64,000 nt of DNA, from positions 1 to 64,000 of the forward strand of contig CAMCXS010000015.1 in assembly GCA_945883495.1 (NCBI GenBank), read 5' to 3'. This DNA is from Akkermansia muciniphila (GTDB lineage: Bacteria; Verrucomicrobiota; Verrucomicrobiia; Verrucomicrobiales; DEV007). Shown here one piece after another: positions 1 to 7,533 of the stretch (the stretch's first letter is position 1; the number at the start of each line of letters is the position of its first letter). A program made the translations under genes and the position numbers. The notes below the pieces were generated by a model that searched no databases, was not told the origin of the DNA, and saw only the letters and a list, made by a program, of their open reading frames with translations.

Positions 1-456
1 GAAGTGCGCCGGATCGTGAGCGAGCTCTTCGAAGAAGAGCACCGGGAAGTAGCCACGGAATTGGCCGCCCTTCTCTGGACCTTCCTGCTCCAAGCATCGG
101 ACTTGCGACGCGAAGAAGTCCGGCGCATTGTGGAAGAAACCATCCCACCAGAGGAAAAAGAGCACTTCATGAGCACGGCGGAAATGCTGAAGGAAGAGGG
201 ACGCCAGGAAGGGCGCGCCGAGGGACGCCAGGAAGGACGTGCCGAAGGACGCCAGGAAGGACGTGCCGAAGGACGCCAGGAAGGACGCAAGGTTCTTTGC
301 GATTCCGTGATCGACTTGCTGGAAACCCGCTTTCAGACGGTGCCGCCCAGCTTACGAGAAGCCGTTCTTCGCGTGGATGATCTGTCCCAACTCCGCGGCC
401 TCGTACAGCTCGCGGCCGTTAGTGTCTCCCTGGACGCTTTCGAGGCAGGTCTCTGA
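1..456 (+). CDS. Rpn/PD-(D/E)XK transposase-like protein, C-terminal part
   Basis: The frame is open from the first base, so the 5' end lies outside the window. What is visible is a helical C-terminal region, then a Gln-Glu-Gly-Arg repeat at about residues 67-97, then a short helical tail. This layout is typical of the C-terminal half of the Rpn (recombination-promoting nuclease)/putative transposase family, whose catalytic PD-(D/E)XK domain is N-terminal and would lie upstream. The catalytic part cannot be checked here, so the assignment rests on tail architecture alone. Dispersed repeats follow directly. Confidence 0.6.
   Translation, partial: EVRRIVSELFEEEHREVATELAALLWTFLLQASDLRREEVRRIVEETIPPEEKEHFMSTAEMLKEEGRQEGRAEGRQEGRAEGRQEGRAEGRQEGRKVLCDSVIDLLETRFQTVPPSLREAVLRVDDLSQLRGLVQLAAVSVSLDAFEAGL
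199..292 (+). repeat. 24-bp in-frame tandem repeat, about 4 units
   Basis: Units of 24 bp starting GGACGCCAGGAAGG encode the octapeptide repeat GRQEGRAE. Units two and three are identical. The array ends as the frame enters the conserved tail. Being a multiple of three, copy-number change would alter linker length but not the frame. Confidence 0.85.
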
Positions 457-540
457 AGAGCGTGAGAGGCGGAGAGCGTGAGAATGGCCTGATCGGCCTG
501 GAAACATTCCATTTGCGAGAGTTCCGTCGTGCTGGTGCGC

Positions 541-690
541 GTAATCGGCATCAATTCCGATGACGAGCACCGCTTCGCTGAGCACGAGCACGAGTACAAA
601 GCAAGGGTTCGTCCCTGCGGCTGAACCTCGCATCGCTCAACCTACCTCATCCGTGCGAATCCGTTTCATCCGTGTCCCATCCGTGCCCCA
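541..690 (+). repeat. Dispersed repeat, copy 1 (copy 2 at 2424-2565)
   Basis: The two copies share a 'cgcttcgctgagcacg' core, then 'gttcgtc...gcggctga', and end in a nearly identical block ending 'ccatccgtg'. They flank the AP2-HNH gene on both sides. No open frame, terminal inverted repeat or transposase is visible, so this looks like a non-autonomous dispersed sequence. Confidence 0.65.
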
Positions 691-773
691 CTTTAAAGAG
701 CGTGAGAGGCGGAGAGCATGGGAGCGTGAGAAAGGCCTGACCGGCCTCTCTAGTCCTGCTGCATCCACATGCC

Positions 774-809
774 TTCTTACTTCTTACTTCTTACTTCTTA
801 CTTCTTACG
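774..809 (+). repeat. TTACTTC heptanucleotide array, about 5 units
   Basis: Five perfect or near-perfect TTACTTC units run directly into the GTAGG start of the hairpin element at 809. A single related 'cttcttatgtagg' precedes the copy at 10737, so the heptamer probably expanded from the element's own border. Confidence 0.85.
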
Positions 810-884
810 TAGGATGGGCATTCCTGCCCGTCCCGAGTTAGCGTCGGCGATGCGGTCTCGGGCGGACAAAAATGTCCACCCTAC
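809..884 (+). repeat. Dispersed 76-bp hairpin element, copy 1
   Basis: Starts GTAGGATGGGCATTCCTG and ends GGACAAAAATGTCCACCCTAC; the two ends are imperfect inverted repeats that would fold into a long hairpin. The same element occurs three times in tandem at 10737-11118, and a divergent relative lies at 50639-50715. It resembles REP/MITE-like intergenic elements; no coding function is supported. Confidence 0.75.
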
Positions 885-1368
885 AAACCATCGCCCCCGT
901 GCCCGTGCCCGTGCTCGTGCTCGAAATCGATTACGACGACGAGCACCGCTTCGCTGAGCACGAGCACGAGGTTGTCCGATGCATGGAGTGTGGAGACTCC
1001 TCTCCGCCTTCCCGCCCGAAGCTTGCTGAGGAGCGTGAGCGTCCATCCTTCCAATTCGTCAATCGTCGGCAAGCCTCCTCCGGAAAGCGGCGACGAGTCG
1101 CGCGCCGTCCATAGGGCAATCAACCCCATGGCGATTCGACACCGCCTCCCCGGGCCCGGCAAAGCCGTGGAAGCCCGTGAGATCAGCGCCGCCCATGCAC
1201 CCCAAACCCGCACCACCGCCGGCGCCCTGATCGACCCACCTTTCGCCAGTAGTTTCCTTGAACCATCGGGGAAATCACCTCATTCTGGTCGGGTGAGGTC
1301 CCTGCGGATATCACCTCTGGCGCCGTCACGAAGTCATACCGTTCGCATAGCTCAACCACCCGAGACTC

Positions 1369-2331
1369 ATGCCTTTAGAAAGCACGCGAGGCATCTCGCG
1401 CTTAAAATATGAAAGCGTTTCCAATGGATGGCTCGCCCGCTACACGCGAGAGAAGGTGCTTTTTTCGAAAACCTTTTTCGATTCGGCGTATGGCTCTGCT
1501 GAGGCATCTTTCGATGCCGCCAAAGCATGGCATGATGAGGCACGGAGATTGCTTCCGCCTTTGAATCGCCGCGAATATGTCGAGATCAAAAAAGGGAACA
1601 ACACTTCGGGCATCACTGGAGTTCATAGAGCGACGAAGAAAGCAAAAGGACATCGCTACGACGTCTGGATCGCTTCATGGCGCACAGCCGAGGGTAAGCG
1701 AAAAAACAAAGCCTTTTACATCGGTCAACACGGGGAAGAGAAAGCAAAGGAGTTGGCTATCCAGCTTCGCAAAGAGATGGTAGCGCAGCTCCCAACGGAA
1801 TTAAGTTCGGACTATTGGAGCTACAGACCCCACGGCGACCGCCAGTCATTCGAGCGGGATATTTATGCATTCGAAGGCACTGAGATAATTCGAGTTCACC
1901 TTGCCAGAGAGCGAGATCGGAGATTACGCCAAAGTAAAATTGAAGAGTTTCTCGCCGAGCATGGCTGCTTGTTTTGTGAGCTGTGCAGTTTCAACTTCGA
2001 GGCGGCTTATGGGATTATCGGACGCGGACTGATTGAGGTTCACCATTTGACGCCCTTGGCGGAGTTGACCAGTGCCACCATTAATCGAACAAAGGATTTG
2101 ATGCTCGTCTGCGCTAACTGCCATCTGGTGCTTCACAATGGCGATTGCCACGAGAACCTCGAAACCATCAAGTTCATCTACGCAGCGAAACACCACCGCA
2201 GCGCCGATCCGAAGGTGAACAAACCGCTCGTGCCAACTGCCGGGGCTGCTCTGTCGTCCATGGCTTCCCTCGGTCTATCTCACGATCCCGTGTCGACGAT
2301 CACCTGCGCCCCAGCGGAGGGCACCGCTTAG
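1369..2331 (+). CDS. Tandem AP2-like domain HNH endonuclease
   Basis: A 320-residue protein. Residues about 8-62 and 80-137 are two AP2-like DNA-binding repeats; the second has the typical SGITGVH start, a tryptophan pair and a helix ending LAIQLRKEM. Residues about 200-260 form an HNH nuclease core: C203/C206, EVHH (H225, H226) and CANCH (C248, C251, H252), giving a zinc-bound beta-beta-alpha-metal fold. AP2 plus HNH is known in homing-type endonucleases, where AP2 supplies site specificity. The last 40 residues look like read-through into repeat DNA. It has no partner methylase. A stand-alone protein with the same two AP2 repeats is encoded at 32217-32693. Confidence 0.8.
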   Translation: MPLESTRGISRLKYESVSNGWLARYTREKVLFSKTFFDSAYGSAEASFDAAKAWHDEARRLLPPLNRREYVEIKKGNNTSGITGVHRATKKAKGHRYDVWIASWRTAEGKRKNKAFYIGQHGEEKAKELAIQLRKEMVAQLPTELSSDYWSYRPHGDRQSFERDIYAFEGTEIIRVHLARERDRRLRQSKIEEFLAEHGCLFCELCSFNFEAAYGIIGRGLIEVHHLTPLAELTSATINRTKDLMLVCANCHLVLHNGDCHENLETIKFIYAAKHHRSADPKVNKPLVPTAGAALSSMASLGLSHDPVSTITCAPAEGTA

Positions 2332-2347
2332 ACGATGCCTTGTGCGA

Positions 2348-2427
2348 CAGCTCCTCGTCGGCAGCGCCCCAGCGGGGCGCGAGACCGCAAAAATCATCCG
2401 CTTCCTGCTGCTTGCACTCGAAATCGG
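2348..2427 (+). repeat. About 80-bp direct repeat, copy 1 (copy 2 at 2631-2710)
   Basis: Both copies begin CAGCTCCTC, pass through 'ggggcgcgaga', and end in a CCGCT(T/C)CCTGC...CTCGA block. Identity is imperfect. The copies bracket the 2424-2565 repeat, as if that unit sits between them. Confidence 0.55.
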
Positions 2428-2565
2428 GTTCGATGGCGATGACGGGCATCGCTTCGCTGAGCACGCGCAAACAAAGCCAGGAGTTCGTCGTGGCGGCTGA
2501 TGCGCGCACCTCTCAATCTACATCATCAGTGCGAATCCGTTTCATCCGTGGTCCATCCGTGGCCA
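2424..2565 (+). repeat. Dispersed repeat, copy 2 (copy 1 at 541-690)
   Basis: Matches copy 1 over the 'cgcttcgctgagcacg' core, the middle block and the closing block ending 'ccatccgtgg', with several substitutions. Both copies have the same orientation. Confidence 0.65.
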
Positions 2566-2947
2566 AAAACAAGGATCCCCGGCCCCATTAATACACCCGA
2601 AGCCGCACTGCGGCGCAACGGCGCGACCACCAGCTCCTCTTCAGCAGCCGGCCAGTGGGGCGCGAGATGACCAAAGTCAGCCGCTCCCTGCCCTTCTCCT
2701 GCTCGAGCCCGCAGTGATACTCAGCCATTCAATCAAACCAGGCCCCGACCTCATTTCTCCGTTCACACCCATCAAGGGCGATTGAAACCGATTGGATTTA
2801 CCGCAACTACCGCCCAGAAGAACAACCAAGATGCCTGTCCATCTCGGAACGTCTCCCCGTCGAAAGTCCTTGCGAATCGAACCTTAAGAAGCTAACATCT
2901 TGCTAAACGGTGGACCAAGGCGCCTCCCGGTGCGCAACCAAACAAAC

Positions 2948-3358
2948 ATGGCTGACGTGGATCAACTCAAGGCACTAGGCTGGAGTCTGTGCCCAGATAC
3001 TTTTGCCCATCAATTAACGGCGACGGCATACATGAGCCACAGCCTCCACTCGTGTCCGTTAGACGCATTGCCATCCGGCCTTCAAGAGACCCCGGGGTTG
3101 GAGTCTGCTTATGTAAGTGCATACTTTGCCCCGATTGAGACGCTGCCTTGCCTTTCCGCCACAGGAGAGTTCGTGATGATTCGGTACGACGACGACCGTG
3201 CCAAGAGCTACGATTTCGTTTTTGCAGTCAGCGATGACCAGCGCGTGTTCTACAAAGGGCCGTTCAAGAAGTTTGAGCTCCATCATATCACTTTCGGTGA
3301 ACCGATCCCCATCGAGAAGCTCTTTGGGAATAATCCGATCTACCGATCTACTGAATAG
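2948..3358 (+). CDS. Unrecognised 136-residue protein
   Basis: Start chosen at the ATG of MADVDQLK; an upstream in-frame start at 2900 would add an unstructured basic stretch. The protein is soluble, mixed alpha/beta, with no membrane segment or signal peptide and no motif I recognise. Base composition is visibly less GC-rich than the core genes further right, as in the next gene 40 bp downstream, so the two may have been acquired together and be co-transcribed. Function unknown. Confidence 0.55.
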   Translation: MADVDQLKALGWSLCPDTFAHQLTATAYMSHSLHSCPLDALPSGLQETPGLESAYVSAYFAPIETLPCLSATGEFVMIRYDDDRAKSYDFVFAVSDDQRVFYKGPFKKFELHHITFGEPIPIEKLFGNNPIYRSTE

Positions 3359-3397
3359 GGAATCTCATGATGTCATTCACGAACCACCAATAAAGCC

Positions 3398-4312
3398 ATG
3401 CCACAGCGAATCAAGGGCACATCGGCGCGAGGACTCTCGCTGGTGCGGCCATTTCTAAAGACCGGAGATAAATACCGACTTGCGTTGAGCGTTGGGGAGA
3501 TTGAAGACGGGCGATTGGAATCTGTCGGCTGTCCTATGCCTCCAAAAGCAGGCGTGTCGTTTCTGCCCGCAGCCGTGGGCAAGCATTCGACGACGAACTC
3601 CCAGGCATCAGAGGCGCTCGATAAGACGGGACGTAAGGAGACTATCTATCGAATGGTCTACAGCACTTGGAACGACTGGCACGGGACCCCGCACTCCGGG
3701 ATTGTTGCACGACCATACCAACGTTGGCCCCGCACCGTTTCACCTCCCCCGGAGGAGGTGCTTCATCTTCAAGAGGTGAATGGCACGTGCCATGTTTGTT
3801 CATCGGTCTGCACTTATTCCGCACAGGATGAGAGCCGAAATCTTCACCTTCTCTGCCTTTTTCTAGAGCTCTTCGGTGAGTTTGACTTGTTTGACGACAG
3901 TGGCCAAACATTGCTCGCTCCAAAAGTTCGACGTGTGAATTGGGATTTGCTGCCACGGGGCGATTTTCCTTGGGAACGAGCCGAAAAGCACATTGCTGCA
4001 GCCACGAAGCACCTGAGCGTTGAAGAGCAGACTGTGATTCACCACAGACTTCGCCACGTTGCCGGGTTTGAACCGGAACTCATAGCTGTTGGCCGAGGCG
4101 GGTTCTCCGGGTACTTCGCCTTTGGTTTTCCGAAGAAGCGCATGTTTATCTTGGAAAGCACGGAACTGGATAACGCTACGTATGTTTTTGGTTCAGATTG
4201 GGAGAAGCTTTCACAGTTAACCAAGAAAGACATATTGTGCAACAATCTCCAGAAAGAGCGCATAATTCACGATAGGCGATGGAGGTTTCGCCTGACAGCC
4301 CTATTCAGATGA
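3398..4312 (+). CDS. Unrecognised 304-residue protein
   Basis: The ATG is 40 bp after the previous stop and in the same orientation, which suggests a two-gene unit. The protein is soluble and has a small cysteine cluster CHVCSSVC (C131, C134, C138) that could bind a metal. The C-terminal 100 residues contain ordinary alpha/beta sequence (FGSDWEKLSQLTKKD). I do not recognise a family. GC content is lower than in flanking core genes, suggesting transfer. The gene is followed by a repeat-rich gap, so whether the 3' end is native is uncertain. Confidence 0.55.
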   Translation: MPQRIKGTSARGLSLVRPFLKTGDKYRLALSVGEIEDGRLESVGCPMPPKAGVSFLPAAVGKHSTTNSQASEALDKTGRKETIYRMVYSTWNDWHGTPHSGIVARPYQRWPRTVSPPPEEVLHLQEVNGTCHVCSSVCTYSAQDESRNLHLLCLFLELFGEFDLFDDSGQTLLAPKVRRVNWDLLPRGDFPWERAEKHIAAATKHLSVEEQTVIHHRLRHVAGFEPELIAVGRGGFSGYFAFGFPKKRMFILESTELDNATYVFGSDWEKLSQLTKKDILCNNLQKERIIHDRRWRFRLTALFR

Positions 4313-5300
4313 AGATGGGCGTAAACAAAGCACTGGTGACAACGGCTTGTAGCTGGCCGGAGTTTCAGCCTAGTCTTGCACTCGTCGTTGAATCCGAGCA
4401 CCTCGGACGCCGATCAGGTTGGGCAAAAGTAGAGGTTCCCACTTCAGGCCGAACATTTTAGATTATATGGCGGATATGGTAGGAGCCATGTCGATGTGGT
4501 CGTAGCTTCGACTGCACTATACTCCCTGCTCACCGCCCCCGCCCAGTCAACCCCCGCACCATCACATAAAAACAAGGCGCAAAGAACAACCCCAGCAACG
4601 TCACCCCGCTCATCCCAGATAACACCGCCGTCCCCAACGCCTGGCGCATTTCGGCGCCGGGGGCGGTGGCGAGGAAGAGCTTGAGAGCGTGGGAGCTTGA
4701 GAGCGTGAGCAGGGCCTGATCGGCCTTGGTTTTCGCAGTCGGGATCGGGATCGATCTTCGTTTTTCCGTAGCGGCTGCGCTTCCGCGGCTGATTTCTCTC
4801 GTGGGAGTCGCGCGCGCGCCGAGGGAAGACGGCGGGGGAAGCCCCGCCGCTACGATTCGATCAAAGTCGGCATTCTGGGGAATGCCGCTACGACTTGTCT
4901 CGCCTCGTGGCGGCTGCGCTTTCGCAGTCGATTTCCCTTCGGGGGTTTCGCGCACGCGCCGGATGGGCTTCCTTGTGGGAGCGTTCATTTTGGCCTGCCG
5001 CTCCGTGAGGTCGGCCTCGATAGCACAGGTCACGTTGTCGTCATCGGCCCCTCGAACGACAACTACGGATTTATCGTGGACAGCAACGTTACTTTCAACC
5101 CGTCTGAGCATCAGCACATCTCCGCCGAACAATTTGAACAGGAGTGGAACAGTTTCAATGCAACCAACATCGCCTAGCCATGCGCTGCAGCGAACCTCCG
5201 GTGAGCTTGGGTCGTTCTATCCAAAGACCGAAGGTCAATCATCCCGGCGACAACCCCCAACCTTGGCCGATTCAAATCGGCTTGAGTTACCCGCCCACAA
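4313..5300. other. Repeat-rich gap with a degraded RND-pump fragment
   Basis: Besides the RND fragment annotated separately, this stretch carries another GAGCGTGAGAGC/GGCCTGATCGGCC repeat (about 4681-4735), a 'gtagcggctgcgcttccgc' unit at about 4769 (again near 12505), and a 'ggcgggggaagccccgccgctacga' palindrome at about 4829-4855 (again near 11157 and 5837). Frames across it are compositionally biased and unlikely to be genes. Confidence 0.6.
4530..4683 (-). pseudogene. C-terminal remnant of an RND efflux permease
   Basis: On the minus strand about 50 codons read PGAEMRQALGTAVLSGM, then GVTLLGLFFAPCFYVMV. This closely matches the last transmembrane helix region of AcrB/MexB-type inner-membrane drug/proton antiporters (family consensus GAEMRQALGTAV..GM.GVTLFGLF.TPVFYV). 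The other ~1000 codons are absent: just upstream the frame runs into dispersed repeat sequence. This is therefore the decayed 3' end of a former efflux gene. The remnant shows that the zone has lost genes through repeat-associated deletion. Confidence 0.75.
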
Positions 5301-5315
5301 GTGGAAAATTCCTCA

Positions 5316-5531
5316 ATGAGCGTTGAAGAACTACGGCGAGAGGCAGAGCTCCTGCCCGAAAGCGAGCGAGGGCAATTGATCGTGGAGCTTTTATCCACTT
5401 TAAGTTATCAAGATTATGATGTTTCTGATGAAGAAGTGGAAAGAAGAATTGCGGAGACAGAATCAGGGGAGGTGGCGGACATCTCGCTCGAAGAACTAAA
5501 GGCCGGGTTGGGCCGTCAATCCACGGAGTGA
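5316..5531 (+). CDS. Addiction-module antitoxin-like protein
   Basis: A 71-residue acidic helical protein (MSVEELRREAELLPESERG...) matching the putative addiction module component family, the antitoxins paired with RelE/ParE-type toxins. ATG 5316 is preferred; an in-frame GTG at 5301 would add five residues. Its stop codon overlaps the GTG start of the downstream toxin fragment by four bases, the usual translational coupling of such pairs. The toxin is truncated, so the antitoxin now appears to be orphaned. Confidence 0.7.
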   Translation: MSVEELRREAELLPESERGQLIVELLSTLSYQDYDVSDEEVERRIAETESGEVADISLEELKAGLGRQSTE

Positions 5532-5731
5532 AGCCCTTACGCTTTCACCCAAGCGTCCAAAGGGACGTCAAAAAAGCCATCGATTACTATGCATCTATTT
5601 CGGAGGGATTGGGGGCGGCATGCCGACGCAGATTCGCGCCAGTCACGGAGCCGGTAATTGCTGGCTCCGATCAGACGCGGGCGAACCCGCTGAGGAGCGG
5701 GCCGAAACCCGTCCTGAGCGACTTTGCGTGA
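5528..5731 (+). pseudogene. Truncated RelE/ParE-type toxin
   Basis: The GTG start overlaps the antitoxin stop. Residues 1-31 (MKPLRFHPSVQRDVKKAI, then DYYASISEGLGAA) are a good RelE/ParE N terminus: first strand and helix pair. After about base 5620 the frame changes character to Arg/Pro-rich sequence containing short palindromes, and the remaining strands with the toxin's catalytic or gyrase-binding residues are missing. A normal toxin is about 95-100 residues. I infer that a repeat replaced the 3' two-thirds, leaving an inactive toxin. Confidence 0.7.
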
Positions 5732-5859
5732 GACCTAGTTCTCCTTGGTTCTAGGATGAATGCTCCCGCCTCGTGCTGGTAATCGCTATCGAACCCGAAC
5801 CCACGAAGGACGGATGGAGCCAGCCGGCCCAGATGGCGGGGAAGCCCTGCCGCTACGCG

Positions 5860-7479
5860 CTACGCAGCCAGCAGCCGGATGGCCACCTCCAACCCTTTCG
5901 GCTCCCGCAAGCTCGCGCTCACCGTCCCGCCGCAGGCCTCGACGCAGGTGCGCACGATGGCCAGGCCCAGGCCCGTGCCCCCGCTTTCGCGCGCCCGCGA
6001 TGCGTCTGGCCGGTAAAAGGGATCGAACAACCGGGGCAACGTCTCCTCTGGGACGCCCGGGCCGGAATCGCGCACCCGGAGGATGATTTGGTCTTCGCTC
6101 CGGTCCGCCCGGATTTCGATCTCGCCTGAATCGCCGGCGTAGCGTTGGGCATTGCGCACCAAATTCCCTATCGCGCGGCCCAGCAATTCCGCATCCGCGA
6201 GCCCTTCCATGTCCTCTGGCACGTCAAGCCGCACCAGCGCCGGGCTGGTCTCTTCCCGTTCCAGCACCTCCCGCACCAACCGGGCGAGCGGCACCGGAGC
6301 CAAGGCCACCTCCCGCCGCAAACTGGCTTTGGAGAAGCTGAGCAACTCATTGACCAAGGCGCTCATTTGCTGCACCTCGGCCGTCACTTTGCGCAAATAG
6401 CGCTGGCGAGTCTCCTCGGTTCCCCCGCCCTCTTCGAGAATCCCCACCACCGCCTGCAATCGGGAAATCGGCGAACAAAGCTCGTGCGCGATATCGCCCA
6501 GAAAACGCTTCTGTCCGTTGGCGTGGGTTTCCAGCCGTTGCGCCATCGCCTGCACGGAGCGGCCTAATTCACCGAGTTCGTCCCCGCGCGAGGCGTCCGG
6601 CACGGAAACCGCGAAGTCCCCTTCCGCGATCCGGCTCGTCGCTTTGCCGATCCGTCGCAGGCTGCTCGTGAGGCTGACGGCCACCGGCACCCAAATCAAC
6701 CCGGAAACGAGGAGCACGCCCAGTCCGGCCAGGAGCCAAGGCTTGGGATCGAAAAAGACGCCATGCCCAGTCAGTGAGTTTGAACGCATCACCAAAATCA
6801 GGGGCAAGTAGCCGCGGGCACTTTCCACCACCGGCACCATGGAGAGCACCCAATAGGTCGCCGGATCGCCGGTCCAAGCGGTCATCTTCGGATAGCTCCC
6901 CGCGGAGGGATCCATCGGCTCCGGCGCCCGCTCACGATGCGGCGGACGGCCGTGAGGCGGGGGCGGATGGGGAGGCGGGAAACCGTCGAACTCTTCTTCC
7001 GGTCCGGGCCCGGGCCCGCGCTCCGGCGGCGGTGGCCGATCCCAATCCGGCTCCTCCGGCGGACCGTCAGCAAACAACGGGCGGGGCCGTGGTCCGCCGC
7101 GCACCAAGGTCCGGCGGATTTCCCGGCGCACCTCCTCCGGAAAGTCCCGCAACGGCCCGGCGACCGGACGCAGGGTGCCATCGAATAGCGAATACTCGAC
7201 TCCGCTGGCCTTCGATGCCGCCGCCAGGACGGTGTCCCATCGTTCCCAACCTTGGCCGCGCAATTCCTCTCCGATGCGCTGCGCCGTCGCCTGCACCCGC
7301 GGCTCCGCGATGCCCCGAAAGAGGTCATTCGTGGCGCTCCCAAACTGCGCGCGGAAGACCCAGAAAAAGCCGATCGCCAAGAGGGCCAAATTGGCGACGA
7401 CCCCGGCGACCAGCTTGGCGAAGATGGGAAATGGAAGGCGATTGAGCACGGATCTGATGGTTCGACCCGATTCACGCAA
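5860..7479 (-). CDS. Membrane sensor histidine kinase (CpxA-like layout)
   Basis: A 539-residue kinase. TM1 is at about 20-42, an extracytoplasmic domain at 43-245, TM2 at about 248-270, HAMP at 270-325, and HisKA has phospho-acceptor H332 in DIAHELCSP. The ATPase domain has an N box (NLVRNAQRYA), G1 DSGPG (471-475), F box FDPFYR and G2 GGTGLGLAI. The sensor domain holds an unusual insert at 138-190 rich in Pro, Gly, Glu and His (PPPHPPPPHGRPPH), which suggests metal or polyanion contact. The start is TTG 7479 or GTG 7449. It lies 54 bp after its response regulator and is presumably co-transcribed. It faces a divergent YHYH gene, its likely target. Confidence 0.9.
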   Translation of the reverse strand: MRESGRTIRSVLNRLPFPIFAKLVAGVVANLALLAIGFFWVFRAQFGSATNDLFRGIAEPRVQATAQRIGEELRGQGWERWDTVLAAASKASGVEYSLFDGTLRPVAGPLRDFPEEVRREIRRTLVRGGPRPRPLFADGPPEEPDWDRPPPPERGPGPGPEEEFDGFPPPHPPPPHGRPPHRERAPEPMDPSAGSYPKMTAWTGDPATYWVLSMVPVVESARGYLPLILVMRSNSLTGHGVFFDPKPWLLAGLGVLLVSGLIWVPVAVSLTSSLRRIGKATSRIAEGDFAVSVPDASRGDELGELGRSVQAMAQRLETHANGQKRFLGDIAHELCSPISRLQAVVGILEEGGGTEETRQRYLRKVTAEVQQMSALVNELLSFSKASLRREVALAPVPLARLVREVLEREETSPALVRLDVPEDMEGLADAELLGRAIGNLVRNAQRYAGDSGEIEIRADRSEDQIILRVRDSGPGVPEETLPRLFDPFYRPDASRARESGGTGLGLAIVRTCVEACGGTVSASLREPKGLEVAIRLLAA

Positions 7480-7533
7480 AGTCCATGCGCCTTCCTCGCA
7501 GCCGATTTGTGAAGGAATGGTAAATCCCGCCCT

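Larger units (their letters stand above)
457..1368. other. Repeat-rich gap without a convincing gene
   Basis: Frames on both strands here have biased, Arg/Ser-rich translations and no recognisable domain. The stretch holds copies of dispersed repeats: GAGCGTGAGAGGCGGAGAG-type units near 461 and 697 (another near 4681), a 150-bp unit at 541-690 with a second copy at 2424-2565, a TTACTTC heptamer array, one copy of the hairpin element found again near 10.8 kb, and a 'cgcttcgctgagcacgag' unit at about 585 and 950. Confidence 0.7.
2332..2947. other. Repeat-rich gap
   Basis: No convincing gene. It contains the second copy of the 541-690 repeat (2424-2565) and a second, unrelated direct repeat of about 80 bp (2348-2427 and 2631-2710). 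The rest, 2711-2947, is unique sequence with lower GC leading into the next gene; I see no clear promoter in it. Confidence 0.6.

Noticed and set aside
457-1368. Small genes with His/Glu or Arg repeats around 560-1216
   Set aside because: These frames come from dispersed repeats, and the composition is that of read-through of palindromic DNA.
2217-2335. attC-like integron site near the end of the AP2-HNH gene and a related motif at about 4321
   Set aside because: Short pieces such as AACAAACCGCT resemble attC cores, but no matching inverted R''/R' pair, integrase or cassette array could be found.
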